64,000 nt of DNA from Palsa-504 sp963767565 (GTDB lineage: Bacteria > Actinomycetota > Actinomycetes > Streptosporangiales > Streptosporangiaceae): positions 1-64,000 of the forward strand of contig CAVYEG010000011.1 of assembly GCA_963767565.1 (NCBI GenBank), in the 5' to 3' direction. The notes beneath the pieces are model-generated. The model searched no databases. It was not told where the DNA came from and worked only from the letters and a program-made list of their open reading frames with translations. Of the stretch, positions 40,291 to 48,031 are shown one piece after another (the stretch's first letter is position 1; each line of letters begins with the position of its first letter). The translations under genes and the position numbers were made by a program.

Positions 40291-40633
40291 GCAACCGCAC
40301 GATCCTGAAGGGCTGCCATCTCCTTCGTCGGCGCTTCTGCAACTCGCTCGCCTAAAGGCCGGCATGAGCCAGCGGGAACTGGCCGAACGAGCGGGAGTGC
40401 CAGTCACGATGATCTCGGCGTACGAACGTGACCAGCGGCAGCCGACCCTCAGCACATTGCTGAGGCTGCTGCGCGCGGCTGGCTTCGACCTGCGCCTGCA
40501 CCTGGCCGCCTACGATCCGCACGACGACATACTCGCCGGGCTAGAAGCCGGCCGCTCCGAATCGGAGCGGCTTCGCCGCGACCGGCAGCTTCAGGCATGG
40601 CGGCAGGCAACGCCCGCAGAGGATGTGGCGTGA
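40286..40633 (+). CDS. XRE-family helix-turn-helix protein (probable antitoxin/repressor)
   Basis: A 115-residue protein with an HTH at residues about 18-72: LARLKAGMSQRELAERAGVP and MISAYERDQRQPTLSTLLRL. The C-terminal part, EAGRSESERLRRDRQLQAWR, is charged and helical. The gene overlaps the nucleotidyltransferase gene by 4 bp, the usual layout of HTH-antitoxin/nucleotidyltransferase-toxin pairs such as AbiE-like systems. The start ATG 40286 places the -10-like TACGAT six bases away, arguing against an upstream start. Confidence 0.82.
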   Translation: MTQPHDPEGLPSPSSALLQLARLKAGMSQRELAERAGVPVTMISAYERDQRQPTLSTLLRLLRAAGFDLRLHLAAYDPHDDILAGLEAGRSESERLRRDRQLQAWRQATPAEDVA

Positions 40634-41160
40634 GCGACGAGGAGGCTGCCGGTGAACCCGAACTGGACGCTGCCGCCATAGTCTCCGCGCTGAACCGCCA
40701 CCAAGTGCGCTACGTCGTCATCGGCGCCTTTGCCGCCATCGCGCAGCAGGCTCCGATACCAGCGACAAGGGACATTGACCTGACACCGGAGGCAAGCCGG
40801 GAGAACCTGGCCCGGCTGTCCACGGCACTGAACGAACTCGGCGCGCGAATCCGGACCGAGGCGGTGCCGGACGGGCTGCCTTTCAGCCACGATGCCACGT
40901 CCCTGGCGGCAGCCGACGTCTGGAAGCTGATCTGTCCTGATGGCGAGTTCGACATCTCTTTCCATCCATCAGGCTTTGAAGGAGGCTACGCCCAGCTCGC
41001 GGTCAACGCGCACCACCTGCGCGTCGGTGAAGTCGAGGTGATCGTCGCAGACCTTGCCGACGTGATCCGGTCCAAGGAGTCAGCCGGGCGCCCTAAAGAC
41101 CTGCGCGTACTGCCGCTGCTCTACCGGCATCAATCCACGCTCCGGGGCGGGGAAGGATGA
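40630..41160 (+). CDS. Nucleotidyltransferase-fold protein, probable AbiEii-like toxin
   Basis: A 176-residue protein. RYVVIGAFAAIAQQAPIPAT followed by RDIDLTPEASRENL is a polymerase-beta-like nucleotidyltransferase signature (GA...DxD), and FDISFHPSGFEG supplies the third acidic position. VIRSKESAGRPKDLRVLP is the Lys/Asp C-terminal motif common in this family. Related toxins add nucleotides to tRNA or use GTP to stop growth, often as phage defence. GTG 40630 overlaps the XRE stop. An antitoxin/toxin reading is inference from context. Confidence 0.72.
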   Translation: MSDEEAAGEPELDAAAIVSALNRHQVRYVVIGAFAAIAQQAPIPATRDIDLTPEASRENLARLSTALNELGARIRTEAVPDGLPFSHDATSLAAADVWKLICPDGEFDISFHPSGFEGGYAQLAVNAHHLRVGEVEVIVADLADVIRSKESAGRPKDLRVLPLLYRHQSTLRGGEG

Positions 41161-41311
41161 CTGGGCGATATCAGACCGCCGCCAGTCCGTGAGGTCTGGC
41201 AGAGGGCGGGCGGGAAGCCGCCAGCGCCGAGGGCATGCCTTTATCTAGCCTCGATGCCGTCCAATTAGTGGCATCACCATTTTGTCGGTGCCCGGTGCGA
41301 CACTGCGAGTC

Positions 41312-41788
41312 ATGGAAACTCTCAGCAATGTATCGGATACCAGCTATGAGCTTCCGCTGAGCGAAGCAGACCAGACCGCGCTGCGGCCAGCCTTGCTGCG
41401 TGACCTTGGGACCATGCCGTTCAATCCCGGTGCGCTGATCAGCCGCAGCCTCTGGGTGATCTTCATCGGCGAGTGGGGAGTCTGGACCCATGCGACCTTG
41501 CCCATTGATGACAGGCTCGACATGCCGGGCCAGGAGAACGTCACCGGCCCGTGCGACCTCGTCGGCAGTCTCATCAGGCCATCCCTATGTCACGACGATG
41601 AGAAGGCGATGATCGTGCTGCGCAGGCCGGGGCCGGCGGAGATCAGCGAGGCCGATACGTACATCTACAGCCTGGTGCGCCAGGCGGCCGTCGGCCGGGA
41701 GACCGCACCTTGGACATTCCACGTGGTGGGGCCGGACGGAACGCGGGAGGTGACTGAGCCCGAGGTCCCGCAGGAGGCCGCTGGTTGA
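41312..41788 (+). CDS. Hypothetical protein
   Basis: A 158-residue protein not recognised. It begins METLSNVSDTSYELPLSEAD and contains WVIFIGEWGVWTHATLPIDD and MIVLRRPGPAEISEADTYIY. There are no membrane segments or signal peptide. The hydrophobic strand patterns suggest a small mixed alpha/beta fold. ATG 41312 is chosen as the first clear methionine before the ordered part. It lies alone, after the toxin-antitoxin-like pair. The 219 bp up to the next gene show nothing recognised. Confidence 0.6.
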   Translation: METLSNVSDTSYELPLSEADQTALRPALLRDLGTMPFNPGALISRSLWVIFIGEWGVWTHATLPIDDRLDMPGQENVTGPCDLVGSLIRPSLCHDDEKAMIVLRRPGPAEISEADTYIYSLVRQAAVGRETAPWTFHVVGPDGTREVTEPEVPQEAAG

Positions 41789-42007
41789 ATCGAATTCATG
41801 GCGGCTTCTGGGTGCAGTGGCACACACGATGACCTGCGCCATTTATTACCGAGTCGGCGAGGACAAAGCTGGATGACCCGCGCGGTGCAGCTAATCAGCA
41901 TGCCGACCTGGAAAGCTAGCCGAGCGGGCCTGACCAATGACGTGATCGTCCCCTGCTGGCCGGGAATGCGGGGCGGAGACCCGGCAGCGCGGCGGGCAGA
42001 GATCTGG

Positions 42008-43093
42008 TCAGGTCGTCCCGGCGTATCTGGCTGCCCGGGCGCGCTCGGCCGCTATCTCGCGGGCACGGGACGGCAGTTCGGTGTCGAGCTTAATGGCGAA
42101 GTCCAGGTACGCCTGGCGGCCGGGCATCTCTTTCAGGCATTTGGTGACGAGCGTGGCGGCCTGGGAAACGTCACCGCGGCGCTCTGCGAGCCTCGCGTGC
42201 AGGAAGTCGAGTTCCGGCCCGGCGAGTGCAGGGCTGGCGACGAGCCGGTCAAGCAGTTCGTCCTCGGGTGTGCCCGCGAACCGGTCGAGGAGCATCTCAT
42301 GCCACGCGGCGAGATCGTCCGCCCGCTCCTTGCGCCGATAACTGGTCTCATCGAAGGTTCCGTACACGGTGCGCGGCCGCTTGGGGTCCGCGCGTCCGGC
42401 TACCTCTAGCGCCTCCAGGTAGGATTCGGCGAACGTCCGCCACATATCCGGTGTCGTGAGCAACCGGGCGAGCGGAACGGCCAGGGGCGTCTCCTTTTCA
42501 GCTACCTGACCGTAGCCCCGGCGGGTCCAGCCGTAGTCTGCTTCCCAGCGGATGAGTTGCTCCGGCACGCGACCGGCGAACGCCGCGAAGGCGTCATGCC
42601 GGAGTACCGACTCCCATAGCGCGGCCACGGCCTCCGATACCACGAACTTCGCGGCCTCCACCGGATCGTCGGAGTGGAAATAGTCGTATCTCTTCAAATC
42701 GCAGGCCAGATCGACGATCTTCGCGACGGCCTGCTGCGCTGGTGCGGGGTCGCTGACCGCCAGTGCCGCCAGCGCGTCGGCTGCCAGCCGGCGGAACGTA
42801 TGTCGCCACCTCGACCGCTCGGTATGGTGCACCCGGCGGTCTCCCGCCATGTATGCGCCGTCCTTGGCCAGCTCGACGAAGGTCGTCACCTCATCCAAGA
42901 CGCCGGCCGGGTCTGGCAGCTCCTTCTTCGGCTTCACCTTCGGCTGATCCTGCGGGCGCAGCTCGTCCTCTATGCGCTCGCGGAGCTGGGCGTTCCCGCG
43001 CCAGTAGATGGTCCACAAGATCTTGCGGAGGCACGCGTCGTCGTGCCGGGCCATCGCGGCGTAAAACTCGTCACGGTTCATCCGGTTTGGCAT
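42008..43093 (-). CDS. Conserved-looking hypothetical protein, helical repeats
   Basis: About 361 residues, not assigned to a family. MNRDEFYAAMARHDDACLRK and ILWTIYWRGNAQLRERIEDE form the start, and the middle and end (ADALAALAVSDPAPAQQAV, AELLDRL-like and HARLAERRGDVSQAATLVTK) look like successive helical hairpins, as in TPR-type proteins. I recall similar proteins of unknown function in Streptomyces. ATG 43093 is taken as start; ATG 43081 is also possible. No motif for catalysis is seen. Confidence 0.7.
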   Translation of the reverse strand: MPNRMNRDEFYAAMARHDDACLRKILWTIYWRGNAQLRERIEDELRPQDQPKVKPKKELPDPAGVLDEVTTFVELAKDGAYMAGDRRVHHTERSRWRHTFRRLAADALAALAVSDPAPAQQAVAKIVDLACDLKRYDYFHSDDPVEAAKFVVSEAVAALWESVLRHDAFAAFAGRVPEQLIRWEADYGWTRRGYGQVAEKETPLAVPLARLLTTPDMWRTFAESYLEALEVAGRADPKRPRTVYGTFDETSYRRKERADDLAAWHEMLLDRFAGTPEDELLDRLVASPALAGPELDFLHARLAERRGDVSQAATLVTKCLKEMPGRQAYLDFAIKLDTELPSRAREIAAERARAARYAGTT

Positions 43094-43143
43094 GGCACCC
43101 AATCGTAGGGCTCGACGGCCGGCTCCCGCAGGGCCAGGCAAGG

Positions 43144-43464
43144 TCACGCCATCCGCCGCCACCATGTTTCGGATACGGCGCAACGCCGCACAAGCCCAAG
43201 CCATCCCTGGGTTCTGGAGGCCTCGCCAAGGGCCACTCTCAGCCGGCCGGTGTACGGCCTAGCGGCGCAGCGGGGGACCTCCAGGTTGTCCTCGATCATC
43301 ACGGCAAAGCCGCCCAGTTGCTCGTCATCGCCGTACGCGTCGACCGTGGCCTCTTCGACCAGCGCGTCCAGTTCCTCGTCACTCAGTTCCGGCACGAGGG
43401 AAAGCGTATAGTGCCAGCCGAGCGGCAGCGCGCAACAGTCATTCACCTGGAGTCGATTCACCAC
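43144..43464 (-). pseudogene. Probable remnant of an acidic 'DEELD...IEDNL' family protein
   Basis: The segment LSDEELDALVEEATVDAYGD followed by DEQLGGFAVMIEDNLEVP resembles the N-terminal half of a small actinobacterial protein family sometimes labelled calcium-binding. In that family a second half follows with hydrophobic strands (VLGVEVTV type); here the sequence after IEDNLEVP is unrelated Arg/Ala-rich text to the stop. It looks like a truncated copy. The match is from memory. Confidence 0.4.
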
Positions 43465-43494
43465 CAGATCATCATCCTCGGACGGCGCGTGCGA

Positions 43495-43944
43495 TCAAGT
43501 CACCCCGGGTGGTACGACTCCTGGCCCGAGATCCGCCGTCAGCCATCGCTCCGGACGCAGGTAGATGGCGACGTGCTCGCCGAGTTCCGCCTTGGCCCAC
43601 TCGATGTAGGCCCGGGCCTTATCCGGGGGCAGGTAGCGTGCGGCGATTTCCCGCAACAGCGCATCGGTTCCCGGAACCGTGCGCGTGACCGGCCCCTCCA
43701 CCGATACGTACCGGGTAGTGGGAATGACCCGTTCGACCATCAGGGTGAAACGCCCGGCTGTTGCGATAAGCCGGACCTTTCCGGACTCAACGGGAGTCAG
43801 CACCCACGCTTCCCCGCCCGGTGCGTACTGATACCAGATCGGCACGGTAAATGGGCCACGGCCTTGACCGGCCGACACCGACAAAGCCGCGATGTGCGGC
43901 TCGGCCAGAAAGGATTCGCGATCTCGTACAGACAGGGTGACCAT
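43495..43944 (-). CDS. Pyridoxamine 5'-phosphate oxidase-like split-barrel protein
   Basis: A 149-residue flavin-reductase-like split barrel: DRESFLAEPHIAALSVSAGQ, GPFTVPIWYQYAPGGEAWVL and VRLIATAGRFTLMVERVIPT, ending with IYLRPERWLTADL. Actinobacterial relatives bind FMN, F420 or heme and act on small organic substrates. Neither cofactor can be settled here. It is divergent from the membrane protein gene at 44001. Confidence 0.82.
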   Translation of the reverse strand: MVTLSVRDRESFLAEPHIAALSVSAGQGRGPFTVPIWYQYAPGGEAWVLTPVESGKVRLIATAGRFTLMVERVIPTTRYVSVEGPVTRTVPGTDALLREIAARYLPPDKARAYIEWAKAELGEHVAIYLRPERWLTADLGPGVVPPGVT

Positions 43945-43987
43945 ATGCCGAGTGTCCCAGACCGGACGGTGGAGAGGCCCTAGTCGA

Positions 43988-43993
43988 TAGGCT
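43988..43993 (+). promoter_or_regulatory. Predicted -10 element (leaderless) of the 44001 gene
   Basis: TAGGCT lies seven bases before ATG 44001, with no ribosome-binding site between. Confidence 0.45.
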
Positions 43994-44000
43994 CGCCTGG

Positions 44001-45773
44001 ATGTCCGCGTCGAGTGCCGCCGAGGCCGTCGGCCAGCGGGCCGCGCCGGCGCGGTCCGCGGACCGGCTCGTGCCCCGGTGGGCAGATCGCGCCGCCGTGG
44101 CGTCCTATCTCGCCCTGGCCTCCTGGGTGACTTCCGGGTTGTGGATGCACGTCGGCGCGCTCGCCCTGGTGAACGGCGGTTCCGACGTCACCTTCTTCGA
44201 GTGGGCCCTGGTCCACGCGGCCCGGATCTTCACCCACGGCGAGAACCCGCTGTTCACCCCCCAGATGAACGCGCCGAACGGCGTGAACCTGATGGCCAAC
44301 ACCGGTCTGCTCGGCCTGACCGTGCCGCTGGTCCCGGTCACCGTCTGGTTCGGGCCCGCGGTGGCGTTCACGATCATGCTCACCGGGGGGCTGGCCGCGA
44401 CCGCCTGGGCCTGGTACCACGTGCTGTCCCGCCACATCGTGGGCTACTGGCCGGCAGCCCTGGTGGGCGGGCTGTTCGCCGGGTTCGCACCCGGCATGAT
44501 CAGCCACGTGAACGGCCACCCGGACCTGGTCGGCCAGTTCCTGATCCCGTTCATCATCTGGCGAGCCATCTCGCTGCGTACCGCGCGCGACGGTGTGGTG
44601 CTCGGGCTGCTGGTCACCTGGCAGGCATTCCTCGACGAGGAGCTGCTGTACCAGACCGGACTGGCCGTGGCGGTCTTCGTGGCCGTGTACGCGGCCTTCC
44701 GCCCGTCCGAGGTGCGGGCGCGGGTCAGGCCGTTCCTGGCCGGGCTGTGGCCGGCCCTGCTCACGGCCGGCGCACTTCTGGCGTACCCGCTGTGGTTTCA
44801 GTTCTTCGGTCCGCAAAGCTATCGAGGCCTGCCCGAGACCGTGCTCGGGTACGGCACCGACCTGCGGGCCTTCACGGCGTTCTCCCAGTCGGCGCTGGTC
44901 CGGCACGGAGCCTCGCACAGCAGCTACGGTGCGCCGCCGGAGGAGAACACGTTCTTCGGCGCCCCGCTGCTCGTCGCCACCGGGGTGATCGTGGTCTGGC
45001 TGTGGCGGCGATGGGTCGCGGTACGGGCGCTGGCTGTCGTCGCGCTCGTCTTCGCCGTGCTGTCACTGGGCCGGACCGTGGTGGCCGGCGGTCATAGCGT
45101 GCTCCCGCACGGCCCGATGAGCGTCCTGGACCACCTGCCGCTGTTCGACAGCGTGGTACCCACCCGGTTCGGCCTGGCGCTGATCCCGGTCGTGGCGATC
45201 CTGCTCGCGTTCTCGGTCCGCGCCGCGGCGACCGCATGCGATGTCCGGGTGCGGTACTACTGGACGGCGGTGCTGGTCGCGGTCCTGTTGCCGATCGCGC
45301 CCACGCCGGTGCTGGCAGCGACCGCCGCACCGGTGCCCGGGTTCTTCACCAGCGGACAGTGGGGCCAGTACGTGCACGATGGCCAGTCGGTTCTGTATGG
45401 CAACACTAGAGGCGGGAGCGCCTCGTTCACCGCGATGGGCTGGGACAACGCGGCCGGGCAGGGATACCGGATGGTCGGCGGGTACTTCCTCGTCCCGGGT
45501 GCGCACGGCAGCGGCGTCTATGGTGCCCCGGGCCGCCCGACCACGGTCCTGCTCACCGACATCGTGCGCTACGGCGGGACCCGCCAGATCACCGCCGCGC
45601 AGCGGGCCGCCTTCCGGGCCGACCTACGGTACTGGCACACCGCGATAGTGGTGCTTAGCCCGTACGCCCCGCACTATGACGACCTGCGATACGCCCTCAA
45701 CCAGCTCACAGGCCAGCCGGCCCGGCAGGTTCAGGGGATACTCCTCTGGGACGTCCGGGCACAGTCCGGCTGA
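44001..45773 (+). CDS. Polytopic membrane protein, GT-C glycosyltransferase-like
   Basis: A 590-residue protein with many transmembrane helices in the first 420 residues, and a soluble C-terminal part. NGGSDVTFFEWALVHAARIF and FTPQMNAPNGVNLMANTGLL, in the loop after the first helix, are the features shared with actinobacterial GT-C-like proteins; the acidic residue in SDVTFFEW is a candidate catalytic base. It probably transfers a sugar from a lipid carrier outside the membrane, but no substrate is supported. Transcription appears leaderless. It may be the first gene of the envelope/pterin-type locus. Confidence 0.65.
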   Translation: MSASSAAEAVGQRAAPARSADRLVPRWADRAAVASYLALASWVTSGLWMHVGALALVNGGSDVTFFEWALVHAARIFTHGENPLFTPQMNAPNGVNLMANTGLLGLTVPLVPVTVWFGPAVAFTIMLTGGLAATAWAWYHVLSRHIVGYWPAALVGGLFAGFAPGMISHVNGHPDLVGQFLIPFIIWRAISLRTARDGVVLGLLVTWQAFLDEELLYQTGLAVAVFVAVYAAFRPSEVRARVRPFLAGLWPALLTAGALLAYPLWFQFFGPQSYRGLPETVLGYGTDLRAFTAFSQSALVRHGASHSSYGAPPEENTFFGAPLLVATGVIVVWLWRRWVAVRALAVVALVFAVLSLGRTVVAGGHSVLPHGPMSVLDHLPLFDSVVPTRFGLALIPVVAILLAFSVRAAATACDVRVRYYWTAVLVAVLLPIAPTPVLAATAAPVPGFFTSGQWGQYVHDGQSVLYGNTRGGSASFTAMGWDNAAGQGYRMVGGYFLVPGAHGSGVYGAPGRPTTVLLTDIVRYGGTRQITAAQRAAFRADLRYWHTAIVVLSPYAPHYDDLRYALNQLTGQPARQVQGILLWDVRAQSG

Positions 45774-45934
45774 GGTCCCGCCCACCGGACCGGCTACTGG
45801 CGACCATGACACGCGTGATTCATCGCGGCAAAGCCTGACGTGCTGATACCACCGAAAGCGGGCCAGCGTCGTTGTATTTACACTCCTAAACCAGGTGGGC
45901 AATCAACCGTTTTCTATAGACAAATGGCGGGTAA

Positions 45935-46915
45935 ATGAGCTGCGTGCCTGCCCGTGCGCTATTTCATACCGCGCCGCGCCGTGTGGAGATCAGGGAAGTG
46001 CCCACACCGCGGCCCGCGGCCGGCGAGATCCTTGTCCGCACCGTGTGCTCTGGCATCAGCGGTGGCACCGAACGGCTGGTGTACCGCGGCGAGGTCCCTG
46101 CCGAGTTGGCGCTGGACGACACGATCGACGCGCTTGGCGGTACCTTCTCCTATCCCTTCGCCTATGGCTACGCGTGTGTCGGCGAAGTAGCGGGGTCCGG
46201 CCAGGCGGTTTTCGCGTTCCATCCGCACCAGGACGTATTTGCGGCGCGGGCTGGTGAGCTGATTCCGCTGCCTGAAATCGATCCCGCGTCAGCAACCTTG
46301 CTGCCGCTGGCCGAGACGGCGTTGCAGGTAGCGCTCGATGCGGGAAGCGGATACCGCGACCGGGTCATCGTGCTCGGGGCCGGCGTGCTCGGGCTGCTGA
46401 CCGGCCTGCTGTTGCAGAGCGCCGGGTGGCGGCCGCTGATTGCCGAGCCGCAGGCGTGGCGCCGCGCCGTGGCCAGCAGCCTCGGCGTCACCGCCGCAGC
46501 GCCGGAGGAACTGGTGAACGAGAAGGTTCCGCTGGTCATTGACGCCAGCGGTAACCCGGATGCGCCAGCGATGGCGCTGAACTTGCTGGCCCACGAGGGA
46601 ACCCTGTTGATCGCGTCGTGGTTCGGCACCAAACCAGTGGTGCTGCCGCTCGGCGGCGCCTTTCACCGGGGGCGCCTGATTATTCGCAGCACTCAGGTTT
46701 CCACGGTGCCGGCTCGGCTGTCTGGGACCTGGAGCCGGTCTCGGCGCCGCCAGGAGGCCGTTGAGTTGCTGTCCGAACTACCGTTGCCGCAGCTGTGCAC
46801 TCACGTCTTCGCCTTCGGCCACGCAGCCGAGGCGTTCCGAGCCGTGGATGAGGGGATACCCGGGTTGATGCATGCCGTTCTTGACTACGACAGGAGTGCT
46901 GCCGGTGACCTGTGA
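45935..46915 (+). CDS. Medium-chain dehydrogenase/reductase (zinc-alcohol-dehydrogenase family, atypical metal site)
   Basis: A 326-residue MDR protein. The catalytic domain has EILVRTVCSGISGGTERLVY, in which the first zinc Cys is kept, but FAYGYACVGEVAG replaces the usual GHE, so the His-Glu pair is missing. The Rossmann motif is VIVLGAGVLGLLTGLLLQSA. This is like BchC-type and other non-classical MDRs. It overlaps the pterin-synthase-like gene by 11 bp, so the two probably work on one compound. A TATAGA at 45915 is a possible -10. Confidence 0.78.
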   Translation: MSCVPARALFHTAPRRVEIREVPTPRPAAGEILVRTVCSGISGGTERLVYRGEVPAELALDDTIDALGGTFSYPFAYGYACVGEVAGSGQAVFAFHPHQDVFAARAGELIPLPEIDPASATLLPLAETALQVALDAGSGYRDRVIVLGAGVLGLLTGLLLQSAGWRPLIAEPQAWRRAVASSLGVTAAAPEELVNEKVPLVIDASGNPDAPAMALNLLAHEGTLLIASWFGTKPVVLPLGGAFHRGRLIIRSTQVSTVPARLSGTWSRSRRRQEAVELLSELPLPQLCTHVFAFGHAAEAFRAVDEGIPGLMHAVLDYDRSAAGDL

Positions 46916-47288
46916 GGTCGGGTTGAGCCGAAGCGTCCGTGCTTTCCATGTCATGCCGGGACTGCCCGGGCCCGAGGGGCAACTGCATGATCATGACTAC
47001 CGGATCGAGATCGTGGTTGATCGCGAGCAGCTCGACCACCGGGGCATGGTCTGTGATCTGGATGTGCTAGAAGCGGCGCTGACCGAGCTGACCAGCCGCG
47101 TCGAGGGCCGCAACCTGGAGGAGATACGGCCAGCCGGGGCCGAGGCGGTCACAGTCGAGGTGCTCGCCCGCTGGGTGCATGACAGCCTCTCGCCCGCCGT
47201 CGCCGCGGCCGGCGGCGACGCACTGGCCGTGCGGGTGTGGGAGACTCCCGTCGCGTTTGGCGGATACCGCGCACGGGCGGCCGGCTGA
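46905..47288 (+). CDS. 6-pyruvoyl/6-carboxy-tetrahydropterin synthase (PTPS/QueD) family protein, Cys missing
   Basis: A 127-residue T-fold protein. The zinc triad is visible: FHVMPG and LHDHDYRIEIVV correspond to the H...HxHxY of PTPS/QueD. CDLDVLEAALTELTSRVEGR, NLEEIRPAG, VTVEVLARWVHDSL and VWETP (the Glu that anchors the pterin) follow the family order. Between the first His and HxH there is no Cys, where QueD and animal PTPS place a catalytic Cys, so chemistry may differ. GTG 46905 has GGAG nine bases upstream; ATG 46872 is an alternative. Confidence 0.8.
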   Translation: MTCEVGLSRSVRAFHVMPGLPGPEGQLHDHDYRIEIVVDREQLDHRGMVCDLDVLEAALTELTSRVEGRNLEEIRPAGAEAVTVEVLARWVHDSLSPAVAAAGGDALAVRVWETPVAFGGYRARAAG

Positions 47289-47359
47289 ACCGTTCTGCTG
47301 GCATCTTCGTCTCATGTCATAGGAGCACACCACTTCCTCACCATCGCAGGGGCAGCCGT

Positions 47360-48001
47360 ATGACTCTGGGCTGGGATAACCCCACCGCAGATCCCACCAC
47401 CACGGTCCTGTTGCGGCACGGCGATACCCAGCTATCACCTGAACACCGCTTCAGCGGGCTGCGCGACCTCCCGCTTAGCGCCAACGGCACCCGGCAGGCC
47501 AAGGCCGCCGCCGGCCGCCTCGCCAGCGGCGCTCCGATCGACGCCGTGATCAGCTCGCCGTTGCAGCGCGCGGTCGACACCGCCGCCATTGCGGCCGCCG
47601 AACTCGGCCTGACCGCAGTCATCGATGATGATCTCCGTGAGACCAACTTCGGTGACTGGGATGGCTTCACCCTGGCCGAAATCCAGCAGCGATGGCCCGC
47701 GGCCGCGGCCGCCTGGCGGCGCGACCCCGAGCAGGCACCGCCGGGCGGGGAGAGCTTCGCCGATACCGCACACCGGGTAAACCTGGCCTGTGACCGGCTG
47801 CTGCGGGACCACGGCGGCCAGACCGTCCTGGTGGTCAGTCACGTTACTCCGATAAAGATCCTGCTGTGCCGGGCTCTCAGCGCCCCGCTTGGCACCCTCT
47901 ACCGGCTATATCTCGGTTCCGCCTGCATCAACGAGATCCAGTGGCACGGCCGCGGATTTGCCGCGGTCCATCGCTTCAATGACACCAGCCACCTTCCCTG
48001 A
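47360..48001 (+). CDS. Histidine phosphatase-superfamily protein (phosphoglycerate mutase-like)
   Basis: A 213-residue branch-1 histidine phosphatase. TVLLRHGDTQLSPEHRFSG carries the phospho-accepting His (RHG), ISSPLQRAVDTAAIAA the second Arg, DDLRETNFGDWDGFTLAEI the family Glu, and VLVVSHVTPIKILLCRAL the second catalytic His. It resembles CobC/RNase H-fused alpha-ribazole-type phosphatases and should dephosphorylate a small molecule. ATG 47360 has AGGGG seven bases before it. It follows the pterin-synthase-like gene by 71 bp on the same strand and probably belongs to the same operon. Confidence 0.87.
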   Translation: MTLGWDNPTADPTTTVLLRHGDTQLSPEHRFSGLRDLPLSANGTRQAKAAAGRLASGAPIDAVISSPLQRAVDTAAIAAAELGLTAVIDDDLRETNFGDWDGFTLAEIQQRWPAAAAAWRRDPEQAPPGGESFADTAHRVNLACDRLLRDHGGQTVLVVSHVTPIKILLCRALSAPLGTLYRLYLGSACINEIQWHGRGFAAVHRFNDTSHLP

Positions 48002-48031
48002 CTAGCGACCTGGGGTCTGGGCCGGTGCCGT

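Noticed and set aside
41665..41937. A 90-residue minus-strand frame across the end of the hypothetical gene
   Set aside because: Half of it is antisense to the gene at 41312-41788, and it has no motif or ribosome-binding site.
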